Source: Protea cynaroides (lineage: Eukaryota; Streptophyta; Magnoliopsida; Proteales; Proteaceae). Taken from it: a stretch of DNA of 64,000 nt. The stretch is taken from assembly GCA_028583415.1 (NCBI GenBank), contig CM053273.1:91610676-91674675 (forward strand), given 5' to 3'. The position numbers and the translations under genes are program-made. Under the pieces are notes generated by a model. It did not search any database and was not told where the DNA came from. It saw only the letters and a program-made list of their open reading frames with translations. Shown in pieces: positions 1-13,629 of the stretch (the first letter of the stretch is position 1; each line of letters starts with the position of its first letter).

Positions 1-669
1 TCCCTTCTTTTTATGATTTTATCTAATCCTTGTCTTCCTTTGTAACTGTTGGATGTGGATGTTGACTTGAGGTCAACTCTCTAACAGAAGAGCACCATTA
101 AATTATAGGGATCCTTTAATAAATAATACTAATAATAATTATTTCTCCTCTTCTTCTTCCTCATCCTCATCCTCTTCCTCTTCCTCTTCCTCTTCCTCTT
201 CCTCATCTGCCAGCTGTTTCAATTTTCAATTCCAAAACCTATGACTTTTCATTGTCTTTTACCTTTAAACCAACCCGACAACAAGCATCGGTACGGATGG
301 CATGGCCTAATGTGAATCCCGAGTTTAGGCGTTTTAGGGTATGGGGACGCGGATTCATGTCCCGTTCAGAGCCCGGATCCATCGATTATCCTGTTCTGAT
401 CCGCGGTACATAAATCCCGATATCAAGGGAAAAAGATCCTCGTTCGGTTTATTCAATCGTGGTGGTCCAGTAACTAGTGTTCATTGATTGCATCAGAAAA
501 AGATGAGGTAACTGATAATAAGTGGCCAAAATCCAAAGCACCATGTTTTCAAAACTGAAAAATGTTGGCGGCTTCTTTTCAAATGGAAATTGGAAATTGG
601 AATGGACTTTTTTCACTCCACTAACAATCTGCCTTCTACTTTTATTTCTATAAATACCCTTCCTTGTAG
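1..669. other. Upstream part of intron 1 (or 5' flank) of alpha-galactosidase copy A
   Basis: No exon is recognisable here. Copy A needs an upstream exon ending in ATG-GG before a GT donor, to complete the glycine codon that opens the WNSWNHF block. No such ATGGG|GT junction occurs between 1 and 669, so exon 1 most likely lies left of the window. The stretch holds a pyrimidine-rich low-complexity tract (143-208) and anonymous AT-rich DNA. Confidence 0.6.
143..208. repeat. Pyrimidine-rich (TCCTCT-type) low-complexity tract
   Basis: This is a nearly uninterrupted run of TTC, TCC and CTCTTC units. It is simple-sequence DNA with no coding potential on either strand. Confidence 0.85.
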
Positions 670-3600
670 GTGGAATAGTTGGAATCATTTCCACTGCAAC
701 ATTGACGAGAAGACCATCAGGGAAACTGGTATGTAATTATGTATGTATGTATATATGTATGTATATTCTTCATTAAAAACCCCAATTGACTCCGTAAAAC
801 TCAACTAAGGAGTAAGGTCTTCGATCTCTTCTAAGCAAATGTTGCACCCCCTCCCCTATCATGACCATCCTATCCCTGCTCATTTTACACCCATCACCCA
901 TCATGTGAGACGACTCAGGGCAACGTCCTCCTTTCTTTTTAGTTAGTTTAATACAGATTTTGTGTGTCTAAGCGGAAGTAGGATTCTGGGATCAAATTAT
1001 GTACAACTTGTTGCCCAAGAAATCGGATCCACATCCTCTTCCGCCTGAGTTTGGGCGGGAGGCTTGGCGACTTGGATGGATGTTCGTCATCTGGTTCTCG
1101 GATGGATCCGAGCCCTCCATCGGAACCGTCACCCTTGTTGGCTTAGTTTGTCGGCTCGAATGAAGAGTTCGGATCCACTCGAGAGTCATGTGGTGGCCAT
1201 CTATCTGGACTGCTAAGTCTCCCATCCAAACTCAAATGGGAGACGATTTCTATACCAAGAAATTAAGGAATGATATTACACAAGGAGATATTATCCAAAC
1301 TTCTTAAATAGAATTACGAATTTTGTTCATTTTTTAAGGGTGGACATTGGCACATCTTTTCTATTTTGCACCCTTCCTACTTTTTTTTTTGTTTTTTTGG
1401 TAGACATCCCCTCGTACTTAAGCACCAAAATATTTTCCAATAAAAAAAAAAAAAAACAGCTGTACATTTTATCCATTAAATTGCTTTGTAACCATGGTTT
1501 GAGGGATCAGGATTGAGATTGGAATCGGTGGATTTAACTTAAACTCAGCTGGGCTAGATCCCATGCAACACCCCTGAGTAAGCATGGTTGGAAGTTGGAA
1601 CGATTTTTTCGCACATGTTGGCTGAATTTTGATGATTTTTTGGCCAATTCAAGCAGGGTCAGAGCTCACTATCCAAAAAAAAAAAAGCTTGGAGCTGGCT
1701 GATCCTTACCCCTTACCAAGTTACTTGTAACCTTTTACTGTTTGGTTGATTCATATATCAGAACCGGTGTTAGAAATGCATCGAAACCGACTTAAATTGG
1801 CAAGCCATTTAGTAAACAGGTCAGTTTTGGTTTGGGTTTTCACATCGTTTACTATTTAACCCGAATACATACATAATCGTTTTTTTCACATGTATACACA
1901 CTATTCCCTCTGAATCTCTTACTCTCTGTTTTTTGTTTCGAAACCATCCACCCCTTTTGGATGTTTTAGTTATCAGCAAAATCCTTTGGATTTGAATATC
2001 ATTGGATTTATAAGATTCCTGTTGTAAATCTCTATTATAAAATGATGGGCATTCTTTTAGAATCTTTTATTTAAATATTTGATTTTTAAGATGGTATTTA
2101 ATGAACATACAAGTTAAATTTGAACAGAAAATGTCTTGTTCAATTTTTAATTAACCTATTATAATATATTATAAAATTGCTTTTCAAATATTGAAGGGAA
2201 CTAATTAATGGCAATCGTGTAATTTAGAAATTCATTCGGAGAAATGATGCATTAAACCTCCTATAGACAGCAAGTAAAATCGTTTAGAGGAAAAAAAAAA
2301 AATAAAAAAAAATAAAAGTCAGATAACCGAAACCTATCAATACCTTTTAATTAATCGATTTGATTTAGATTTGACCGTCCACTGCACTCTACACGTTACC
2401 GTTTAATCGATAATAAACCGTTAAAACGGTCGCGATGACTTCGGAGTTCCGATACCATTGAGGCTGTGAGCCACCCTCACTTTCGATATCCGATATCGAT
2501 TACTTAAACGACGGCACTGAGCCACCATTACAGATGACTGTGAGGTAAAGAGTAGTTGATCATATTTCCCTTCTTAAAATTTATCTTCTTCAATTAGATT
2601 TTGTCATTCTGATATCTGAACCATTTAATTTGGTCTCTGTGAATAGTTGAAGACTTACTTTACCATTTCCACTCAATTCAAACTATACTCTCAGAAAATT
2701 GAAATTTGTAGTCAGATTTGTGTGGAATCTCCTTTTGCGTCTTAAAGAAAATGAACAATCACTTTAGCTTAATTACAAGAATATCTTGAGTAAAATCAAT
2801 TCTTGAATCCTTCTGTTGCCTCTTTCTCTTAGTTAGTAATGTTTCTAACTATTGTTATGCTTTTAATAGCCGAAGCTGTGGTGTCAACTGGTCTTTCCAA
2901 GCTTGGCTACGAGTACGTAAATATAGGTACGTAATGTTCCAATCCTTCCAAACATCCTCCCCCTTCCCCCCCCTCTCAAATTCATTCTACGCTTGCGTTA
3001 CTGGTAAGTACCTAACTTTAACCCCCGTTTATTGCTTTATTAGATGATTGCTGGGCTGAGATATCTCGTGATGACAAGGTTTGCCTCTATCTGTTGCATA
3101 AATTTTAATTTACGATTTTGTCCAACTACATAATTATTTTTATACTGTGCATCAAGATCTTAAAGCTTTTTTTCCTAATATTCGCAATTTTTTTTCTTTT
3201 TAATTATAAGAAGAATTTTAGTAAGAAAAATCAGCAAGGGCAATCCCCAGCCGAGAGGGGGAGGGGATACAGGAAGTATCGGTGGAGAAATCCACCACCT
3301 AAACACCATTAAACTAGAGGCAACTATGGCCAAGAGGTGAGCCTCATGGTTAAGAGAGTGGGGAACAAAAGAAAAAGATATAGAATGAAAACAAGAATAG
3401 AGTAAAAAAAAATATCATCTACAAGAACAGATGACGCCCAATCCAAATAGGTAGTGGACCTATTCAGCCTTAGAATGATAGAAAGGCAATTCGAAAAAAC
3501 AACCAGATCAACAAGTCCAATGCTACGAGCAAGTCCAATGGTTTTAGAGATTCGATGAAGTCTCATCAAGAGATGATAATAATGTTTCTAGTCTTATTTA

Positions 3601-6600
3601 TTAATTTTAAGAACTGAGAGATATTTAACAAGATAGTTTCAATGACAAAAGTGCATATTGTAAAAAACTTTGGATATAGGTGGCAACCAAATGGGAAAAT
3701 AAGGACCATAATATGCAATACAAGGCATCCTCGTGTATGAAACAGATTTTCCATATTCTATATTTTCCATCTGTATTTGTTGACAGGTCCATGTAGTCCT
3801 TGATACTGTTATTTTGAATGTTGAAGTCATTTCTGTAATTATTTACCAAAAAGAGATATTTATGTGTTTTACCATTGTTGAGGCACTACTTTTTTTATTT
3901 TTACTTTTATTTTTATTTTTATTTTTATTTTTTATATATATTGCTGATATAGAATTAGTATCAATTTCAGGGTAATCTAGTTCCTAAGAAGTCAACATTT
4001 CCATCGGGCATTAAGGCTTTGGCAGACTATGTTCACAGTAAGGGGCTGAAGCTAGGAATCTACTCAGATGCAGGGTAAGTACAGTAAATTATCTAAATAG
4101 TTTTCTTAATGTAATTCATCAATAGCCATTGTTAAAATTTCGATGATACCCTATCCATTAAAAATTTCTTAATGTAATTAAACCAATAGCCATTTTCTAT
4201 TTAGCCCTTTTTGTTTCGTTGTAAAATTTTCTGTGCAAATGATATTTTATATGAAAATTTCTTCCAGGTAAAATTTTCCTTTTTTCAATGCATTTCTTTT
4301 CATTTATAAAACAAACAACATAAAATCCTATTTTATAGGAAAATTTTCCTTTTGCAACATTTTACATGGAAACCAACGGAGCCTTTCTAAAATTTCAATA
4401 AAAGTGCATCCATCCGTAATGGGTGTTCTCAACTCCACTGCTCAAATCTTGTGATGTAGAGCCTATTTCTATCTTTTGTACTTTATTTTTCACAGGTGTT
4501 GTCTAATTATGCGTATGGAAATGAGGAGGGGAAAAAAGAAAAAAAAAACTGAACTTGATATCTTTGAAATTCGGCAGGTATTTTACGTGTTCCAAAACTA
4601 TGCCAGGTTCACTTGGTTATGAAGAACATGATGCTAAAACTTTTGCTGCATGGGTATGCTTCCTTCTTGCTGACATATTTCTGTTACAGAGTAGATAATA
4701 TTTGGGGAAATACTAACTATGAATTAAATCATGTTCTGTTACTTTGGTCTAATGTAGGGTATTGATTATTTGAAGTATGATAACTGCAACAATGATGGTT
4801 CAAAGCCAACTGTCCGGTAGTCTAATTTATTTTTGGGGTTCTTTCATTCTTCTTTGAAACTTTGTAGACCAACAAGTTAGAGATATTTTTCAACAGGTAT
4901 CCTGTAATGACCCGAGCTTTGATGAATGCTGGCCGATCAATATTCTTTTCTCTATGTGAATGGTAGCTCTATGTGAATTTGTTTATTTTCTTCTTCTCCT
5001 TGTAAACCAGTATTCTTTGCAGTGTGGGTTGAAATGCCTTTTAACCTCTATCCTTTTATTGGCTAGGGGCGATTTACATCCTGCTTTGTGGGGTGCTAAG
5101 GTAGGAAATAGTTGGAGAACTACCAATGACATTTCTGACACATGGGACAGGTAAAACATGTTATTGTTATTAATATCTTTTTCTTTGTTTTGATAATCCA
5201 ATATATCTTTATTGAAGAAACTGGTAATCTTTTTCTCCTTCACTCCACACAGCATGGTTTCTAGAGCTGACATGAATGAAGTTTATGCTGATTATGCGAG
5301 GCCTGGAGGTTGGAATGGTTCGTATTTTTCTATTTTCAAACCAATTAATATTCAGTGCTAGAGCTAAACATGGACCTCTGTAATTACTCAATAAATTTTC
5401 AGAAAATGCTATTCTTTGCTTTTAAGGATTGTTTAATGTTTACGCACCAAGTTGTGTGTTTTTTTAAGCAGATCCAGACATGCTTGAAGTAGGAAATGGT
5501 GGGATGACAAAAGATGAATACATAACTCACTTCAGCATATGGGCCATTTCTAAGGTAACACATAGGTCTCCTATGTTTTATTTTGAAAGTTTTCCTGGTT
5601 GGCAGCCAAATAAGGGGTCCTTGGCCAGGATACCTAATTCCACAATGTGGAAAGATCAAATGGTAAATCTGATCGTTCGATTCCTTGGAGATTTGTCTGG
5701 CCACGCATCAAATTTCATGCCCAAAGTCAGACATCTATCCTATGTAACGCCATATCCTCCCATGTATGTAGATTCACCTTCTTAGTAGTTCCTTGCATCC
5801 ATGTCAAATTTCTAGAGTTGTGTCAATGGTCTGTTTCACCATATGAGCCATTCTGTTTGGGCTGAAATTTGACATGTGAGCAAGGACTTGAAGTTTACCT
5901 GTCCACAAAATTTAACCCAATCCGATCTGCCACATGGCAAAAGTAGCAGCCTGGTTATGTGGATTGCCATACTATAAAACATTCTCTCTTTATTTATTTA
6001 GGGAATTTATTTGTAATGATTATTGTAGGCTCCCCTCCTCATTGGATGTGACGTGCGAAATATGACCAAAGAAACCATGGAAATCATTGGCAACCAGGAG
6101 GTCATCGAAGTAAACCAGGGTAAATGCATTTACCATTCCTGAATGATTTTATCTAAACTTTGCCCAGACTTCTCTCTGAGTAAGATATATACCTTGGTAA
6201 ATGTTGAACAGATCAACTTGGTGTTCAAGCCAAAAAAGTTAGGATGGAGGGTGATTTAGAGGTAAATGAAAAACAGCTACTACTATCTAGAATCTATTGT
6301 TTTTGAATGGGTAAAAAAAAAAGGAAGTGAACGATATTTCTCGTGTAAAAGATTTGGGCAGGACCCCTTTCAAGCTACAAGACTGCACTCCTCCTAGTTA
6401 ACAGGGGCTCATCACGTTCTCCCATTACCGCCCATTGGGATGATATAGGCATCCCTCCAAATACTGCTGTAGAGGCCAGAGATCTGTGGGAGGTACTTGC
6501 AGGCGCTAAGCCTTGTTGTTACATCTCCTGTGTCTTTTATCTATTATGTGCATTTAGTACTTTCTCGTTTAGTTGATTGGTTCCTTGGTATCTCATGCAG

Positions 6601-6693
6601 CATAAGACATTGATTACACAATTCGTAGAAAACCTTGCAGCCACCGTTGGTTCCCATGCAAGCAAGATGTATGTGTTGACACCAGTTGCTTGA
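670..6693 (+). CDS. Alpha-galactosidase copy A (GH27), 5' incomplete
   Basis: This GH27 enzyme would remove terminal alpha-1,6-galactose from oligosaccharides, galactomannans or glycolipids. Fourteen exons are visible: 670-728, 2870-2926, 3044-3078, 3971-4074, 4578-4653, 4758-4816, 4897-4962, 5067-5150, 5253-5317, 5472-5554, 6029-6119, 6212-6261, 6352-6492 and 6601-6693 (TGA). All have GT-AG borders and phases that join into 353 residues without a stop. Family blocks in order are WNSWNHF, DDCWAE, YSDAG, KYDNC, SLCEWG, PGGWNDPDMLEVGNGGM, APLLIGCD, VNQD and WAGPLS. By the rice enzyme spacing, the nucleophile is the Asp of KYDNC (4779-4781) and the acid/base is the Asp 55 residues later in RTTND (5128-5130). 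Exon 1, with any signal peptide, is outside the window. Copy A differs from copy B in the loop after CEW and at the C-terminus. It looks functional. Confidence 0.93.
1024..1254. mobile_element. Foldback MITE copy 1, Mutator-like, 9-bp target duplication
   Basis: This 231-bp imperfect palindrome lies in intron 2 of alpha-galactosidase copy A. It starts with CGGATCCACATCCTC and ends as the reverse complement of a related sequence. Its arms share blocks such as GAGTTTGG and GGGAG. The 9-mer CCAAGAAAT lies immediately on both sides (1015-1023 and 1255-1263). Nine-base duplications are typical of Mutator-type transposition. Related copies are at 17189-17429 and 47682-47899. Confidence 0.75.
3190..3570 (-). 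mobile_element. LINE 3' end relic with RNase H-like reading frame
   Basis: On the minus strand 3324-3569 is open and reads like the RNase H domain at the end of plant LINE ORF2: a GLARSIGL-LVVFSNCLS segment, then YLDWASSVLVDD and a degenerate tail. Downstream on the same strand lies a short 3' UTR-like region ending in an A-rich tract (T-rich at about 3190-3200 on the + strand). It is a 5'-truncated copy in intron 4 of alpha-galactosidase copy A, antisense to the host gene. Confidence 0.6.
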
Positions 6694-9600
6694 ATTACCA
6701 TTGTTGAAGGAATGAAGTAAGTCGATGATGAGATCACTCCCCAAGTTCTGTTCTTAATTACCTGATCCATCAAAAGTAGAAAGAAGAAAGAGTTCAAGTT
6801 TTGAGAATCTTGAAGACTAATAGAACTGTGTTTTTGTGTAATTGATAAAATCAAATAAAAATAAATATGAAAATAAATAAATATAAAGATCATAGAGAAA
6901 GATGCAAGGCACAGTTGTAGAAATAAGGCGTAGTCAGCTTCTTTCAAAAAGAGAGGGAGGCCTAGGCTACATTTTTAAAATTTTAATATTGAAGGAGAAC
7001 ATTCTTCGAATTGAAAGAAAAAGGGTCGGGATAGTCTTATTTTGATTTAGGTATTTCAAATATAATTTATGACACGTTAGGTGTCTTAGATAAAGTTTCT
7101 TCAAATGTAAAATACCATAAAACTCCATTTGTTTCGATGTAAATAAAAATATTACACGTAACAAACGGAGCATAAATGTTATATACCTGAAATAAAATAT
7201 GCCACCTCCATCAATGATGACATTGGCAACGAGCGATACCAAAAGCACAGGGAAGGCAGTTATTCAGATAATTAATAGCCAAGTAGGACGAATGTATTCC
7301 AGACAAGTCCTACAGGCTTCATCGTCGTACAAAACCTCTTTTCCTGTTAGTATCTCCATGCCTGGACGCACGAATGCAGCACAATAGTAGAAAACATGGT
7401 GAGAATAAGGTTGCTGGGGACACTCGATCGTTCCGATCTCCATCGGCTGGCCTTGTTTGATGCTTGTGGAGACCTATAAGTGCGCCTCGATCTTGGTTTC
7501 TGTTTGTAAAAATTTAAGGTTGAATTACCCCTACCCATCTCTCTCAATTGCAAATGAAAGCTGATTTAATTTGATAAATCTTACTGAGGCTATGGTGAGC
7601 ATGAATCACTGAAGTTCAACGGAGGATGCTTTTGGAAGTCTTTTTCTCCTTTGAATCTGTAAATGAAAACCTGCAACCATGTATGAAAGCAAAGATTTAA
7701 TTGGCTTTTTCCTCCTTACGTATAAAAGACTAGAGAAAGCAAGGATTTTTTTTTTTTTTTTTAACTCTACAAGTGGAGACTTAGCTGTAATTAAGAAGGA
7801 TTTACCTCCTTCCTGGCAATAAAACAAGGAAGGCGGAAGACCTGAAGCTGACTGGAAGGAGAGTCCTTCATCATGCAACCATTCATCATTCTAGGATTTT
7901 AGGAGCAAGGATCACCACTTGCAGGCCTCTACTGATGCCGTTGTTAAGAATATTACGATCGTTCTGGAAGAGATTGGAACGAATCGTTGCATGGATTGAG
8001 GCGGAGTCCTCTGGACCTAATTAGAAAGAAGCAGGGAGAGAAGAGATGGTTAAACATGTGGAAGGATCCAATCGATCCAACAGGTTAAACTTATCATTTC
8101 AACATTTATGAATGGTCTTCATTCATCATAACTTGTTGATCGCTGAAGCGCAAACCAAAAATCTACACAATTACATAAAGATTATCTGAATCTTCTTCAG
8201 TTTAGATTCCCGCAATTCAATTGTTTCAATGCTGCAAGTGACGGTTGAGCTGAAGCTTGATCCTATCATTACAACCAGTAAAATATCTAGAGTATTCTTT
8301 TCTTTATTAAACTACCAATCAATCACCAGTAATATCTAGAGCCATCTAACCCCATAATAACGAAATAATAACATACGGGATAGCAACCAAATCCTCTCCT
8401 GCGGTCCTGCCGCCTGCCAAGGGTCGAATTTCAGCCGACCCACCCCTCAATGTATTGACAGGCGGCCAGACCGGCGGCCAGACCGAAAGACGATTTGGAT
8501 CCATGGGATAGCACCAGGCACCAGGCACCAGGGCGGTTTCATTTCATAAAGTGTGGGGTAGGGTAGTCATTTCGCGTTTGTGTTTATGGCAGGCAGGTTC
8601 CACGCATCCACTCTGGATACCTCTTTCTCTCCCAAAAAAACAATATATAACAGTTAAAGCGGTCTGTTGTCAGTTTTTAAAAGGCAAGGGTTTCCGATAA
8701 AAGTATGGATTGAATGTCAATTTAATTGGATAGGGAGGGAGAGGAAGACGATGATGATTGAGGTACAAGTTTGAAGTTAGTGCAGATCTCAGGTGGACCC
8801 TTTACTAACTCAGCTTCTTTTAATCTTTAGCCTAGCTTCTTGGGATGCTATCATTGCAGGGGAAAAGCATAGAGTGCCAAATCAAATCTCCTAACTATCT
8901 CTATATACTATGGTTTTTTAGGTGTCAATTTTTTTACCGGTATTGATTCCCACGAATTGGGTTCATCAATTAAAACCCATGTTGATCTGCATCGTTTATT
9001 AAACATGCCGAGTTTAGGGTCAGACCAATTATTAATTAGTCGTTCACAGTGTAAAAGTGTAGCACGATAGTCAGTCAATTGAATCGACCGATTATGGATT
9101 GAACCCGACATCAACCGATTATGGATCCAATCATTCTAATTTTCCCTATTTCCCTCTCTCCTTAGTGGTTTTATTTATTTATTAAATTTTATGCTGTTGA
9201 GCAGCCGTGGAAAAAAACAAAGTATAGGAAATTCAAAGACCCTAACATGGATTGAATGGGTCGATTACAAGCCTTATGAAGCAAAAATGACACTTGATGA
9301 GGATATTGATTAGATGATGTAGCTTGATGTGATCACAATAATGACATAAAAATAACGAAGATAAGTTAAATAATAAAATTCCTTTCTAATACTTTCGATG
9401 ATGTAGCTTGAGAAGATCTATCAGACGACGTAGCTTGACGTGATCGTAGTGATGACACCAAAAATAATGAAGACTTACCAGATACGTTAAATAATAAACT
9501 TCCTTTCCAATATTTTTGATGGCTTATTTGTTTGATCCTTAGATTTAAGAATAACATATGAATAAAAAATGAATACTAGACTGAAATAGTTTTTTATTTT

Positions 9601-11430
9601 GGATTTTGAGTAAGAATTGTATTGAGTGGTACTGGAGGAGATGTGCGGATGTGCCTTCTTACTGGTTCAAGAAGTAGAACATGGCCAGAGGTTGTGCTTT
9701 GTCCATTGTGGAGCCAATGACAAAATTGAGTCGATTAGCATAAAATCGATTATGGATCGATTGGTTTGCATTATTGTAGCCCGTTTATAGACTGATTAAA
9801 TTGATTGACATAAAACCGATTAGGGACTGAGATCTATCAGACCGAATGTAAATGTGTCAATGACTCGTCTATTAAGATCGATTAATTAAACATATTAGTC
9901 ATCATGCAAAGTATTAAATGGATAACGATTGATTAGACCCGACCAAGACTGATCAATGGATACCTCTATCCGAGATGACTCAATGAATCAATGAGTCAAT
10001 GAGTGTGTATCAAACGGAATTGATGATAACTATTTTGCCACAGGGTAAAGTGACATTCAGCCAGACCCTTGATTGCAAAGCATGCTCTTTGCATTCAAAT
10101 ATGAAGGTCAGAGGTTGATCTAAGCAGCCAAATGGTGAGCCATTGTCAATCCACATGGCATTTTACTTCAAGAGCTACATCGCTAAGGAATCCACCAAGA
10201 GCTTCAGAGTTCAGCTTGCCTAATTCTAGGAAAGTCTGAAGCATCCTAGGAGAGGATTAGGAGTCAGGTATAGACAACTGTTTTGGAAACTTAAGCCTGA
10301 GTACCTGACCAGACTGACAAGAGCCCTAAGAACTTTGACAAGGTTTAATAATTGAGTGCATAGGCATTATGGTCAACTCATCCTCTGCATGTAGGCCCAA
10401 TTAGGCTGATGATAGATCATTTGGGATCAAAATCGTCTCCTCTCGGGAGGAGTTTGGGAGGAGACCCGACTACCACATCAGTCGAAGACCGAGAGCTATT
10501 TTTTCGCTGTTGAAAATTGGATTTGTGGGTGTACTCGTATCTTACAAAACAAATACAGAAGGTTAACAGAATCGGGACAAAGTTTTTGGTGTCCGCTCTA
10601 AAGGTAAAGTTAATAATAAGAACAAATAGTCTAAAGTTTCACCAAAATGATTAGCTTGAAGGATGTGGGGATAGACAGAATCCAAAGGATGTAAAAGACG
10701 TGTGATCCTTAGCAAAGAACTTAGAAAATAGTAGTGTAGGAACTGTCTTACCTTTTGGTCGTCTACCGGTTTATATAGATTGAGAGAGAGTTCCAAATTA
10801 ACTTCTATCTTAATCGCCTAATTACCAGGAGTGTAGGCGACATTTTTACATTACCATATGATAGAGATCCAATGACCAATCTTAATGTCGTATTGGTATT
10901 GATCAACAATCCTTGTATTTGCTGACGTGGTCATTCTAAGAATAATTAAAGAATTACGCATACGTGCTTTACTATAGTCCCAGACAGATAAGTTGTTAGA
11001 AACATATGTGATGAGGGATCCAATAGGCAACTGCGATGTCCTATCATTTCGGCGAGATACTGGAACGAGATGCGACTTGATAATGGTAATAAACGCCATC
11101 TTGCGTGGAAGGGTAAATTATATTAATCGAGACACGTGTCAGGCCCAGTATATTGATGCCTAAGGACACGTACCGTCTGGTCATTAAAGGACAAAATATA
11201 TTTTTAGCACTAGCGGAATGAATTGGTCATGAGAAGGATGAATAAATATAAAAATAGTGTTGGGAGCAATTAGCAGTCAGCAGTCAGCAGTCAGCATTCG
11301 GTACTCAGCGCACTCAGAACTCAGCACCACCGACAGGGGCTGCCGCTGCAATCTGATTGTTTTGTTGACAATTACAACTCACCTAAGTTACTTTTATGGT
11401 TACCCCTTTACACCCAATATCTCTTCTCCT
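6694..11430. other. Intergenic region between the two alpha-galactosidase copies
   Basis: About 4.7 kb separate the stop codon of copy A from the promoter of copy B. Its open frames are short and resemble no protein I know. It contains a tandem duplication (9311-9522), diverged repeat DNA rich in CGATTA and ACCGATTA words (about 8900-9120 and 9720-9990), and a heptamer repeat of AGTCAGC type at 11272-11297. No RNA gene was seen. Confidence 0.6.
9311..9522. repeat. Diverged tandem duplication, about 110-bp unit
   Basis: Two adjacent copies (about 9311-9402 and 9421-9522) share the order GATGATGTAGCTTGATGTGATC, AATGACA, TTAAATAATAAA, TTCCTTTC and GATG with many substitutions. No coding capacity or transposon end is evident. 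Confidence 0.6.
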
Positions 11431-11431
11431 C

Positions 11432-11440
11432 TAAATATAA
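11432..11440 (+). promoter_or_regulatory. Candidate TATA box of alpha-galactosidase copy B
   Basis: The sequence TAAATATAA lies about 135 bp upstream of the copy B start codon, followed by a CT-rich leader as is common in plant 5' UTRs. The placement would give a leader of about 100 nt. It is inferred from composition and spacing only. Confidence 0.35.
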
Positions 11441-11573
11441 ATGAACCATCCTTCTTCTCATCCCCCAAATTGTTTAAACATCCATCATCTTCTTCAATCA
11501 TTCCTAATCACAAATACCTTCTTCTTTTTCTTCCTTTTCAGCTGCAGCAGCAACTCTACCCATTGGAGCTGCC

Positions 11574-13587
11574 ATGGCTCTCCCTTCAATGGCACTACCG
11601 ATTGTGTTTGGGCTAGTTACCCTCTTCGCCTTCTTATCAATGGCCGATGCTGCTCGTCTGCTCAACGTTGGATCACCAAATGTAACAAGGAGGAGCCTAT
11701 TAAACAACGGCCTTGGTTCAACTCCCCAAATGGGGTAAGCTTTCTTCTTCTTCTTCTTCCTCTCTATCGATGACAGATGGGGTCTCATTTCTTTATTATT
11801 CGATTTAATTTTAAACTGGGTCCTTTTCTTAAGGTCTTATCACCGAAAAGAACAAAGAAAAAACTGAATCAAAATAGAATAATTTTAAAGGGAAACTAAT
11901 TTATTGGTATGATGATTAGATGGAACAGCTGGAACCACTTCTTTTGTGAGATTGAGGAGAAATTGATCAGAGAAACAGGTAATGCTTATACTTTAATATC
12001 AACCCATACTCTCTCTCTCTCTCTCTCTCTCTAGTTTTTCTGTTAAATGGAGTAATGGGAGTACAACAATAATTGCGTCATTGTCATATTCGAGTTTAAC
12101 ATTGAAAAAACTTGTTTTGCAGCGGATGCAATGGTGGCAACCGGACTTTCAGCACTAGGATACGAATATATAAATATAGGTATTCCATTTGTCACCTCTA
12201 CTTATTGTAATTCCCGGCACCGTCGAGGCTGATCAAAGCAGTAAACCCTGTGCCCCCTCCCCCACGCATGGCTTGATTTGGTTCAAGGGTTGTGTATCCT
12301 AGCATAGTTTTAGTAGTCGGTATTGGATCGGCTCTATCGGTTCTGGTATTGGCACATACCGATCTGATACCATTTTTTAAATATTTTTTAATTACATTTT
12401 TAAATGTAATCGGCCACTTATCTGAATCCTATGTATCGGATCGGTTTCGGCATCAGATACCAAATACCTTGAACCTGAGCCAAACCCGGATTTTCTACGG
12501 CTTGACTTATGCATCAGATTTTATTTTTTATTTTTAATATTGTTATCTATGCTTCACACCATTTTTAGGTTGTTTCTATCATATGATCAATATATTAATG
12601 ATGCTAATTTCTTATGTTGTTTCTTATTGATTTAATTTAGATGACTGTTGGGCTGAACTTAACAGAGACTCACAGGTACTTGGAAGGCCTCTTTGGATAT
12701 TGATAAGTTTACCAAAAGGGCAATTGATTTTTATTTTTTTGGGTTTTGAATTCTGGCAGGGAAATTTGGTTCCTAAAGCCTCAAAGTTTCCCTCTGGTAT
12801 AAAAGCTCTTGCAGATTATGTCCATGGCAAAGGACTTAAGCTTGGAATCTACTCCGATGCAGGGTATATATATATGGAGTTTCCTTTGAAGTATTGGTTT
12901 TCCACTTGTTAATCTATGTTGCTTAAACACGTATTGATTGATATACACTCAAACCCAGTAGATTAACTACAGTTGGTCCATACTTTATTGGAACAAAATA
13001 ATGGTTGTTCTCTAGCTAGCTTATTTATCAATTATTGGATTTGTACTGTCCAGGACTTATACTTGCAGTAAGACCATGCCTGGATCACTAGGCTTTGAAG
13101 AACAAGATGCAAAATCCTTTGCCTCATGGGTATGATTGGTGCTTAGTTGAGAAGGTTACTCCTAAGTTAAGTTCCTTGGTTCAATCTAAGTAAAACTTAC
13201 ATTTTTTTCCTCATACAGGGAGTTGACTACTTGAAATATGATAACTGTTACAATACTGGTACCAGCCCAAAGGAAAGGTAACTTTACTATCCTGCTAGCA
13301 TAATTGCCACTGTGTGTGTGCTTATGGGCTCCATGTTCCCCGTGATCAGTAGATCTGTGAGAAAACATTCTTCTCTGTTTTTATTTTAAATCTTATTTCT
13401 TCTCTACTTCTTTGTTATATTTGCTTTGACTATGGCTTGAGATAGGTACCCAAAGATGAGTAAAGCTTTACTGAAGTCGGGAAGGGCTATCTTTTTGTCA
13501 TTGTGCGAATGGTAGGTTAATTTTGTTCAATCCCATAACTCTACTGAAGAAAGTTTGGTTTACTTGAACTCAACACACACACACACA

Positions 13588-13629
<42 letters not shown>
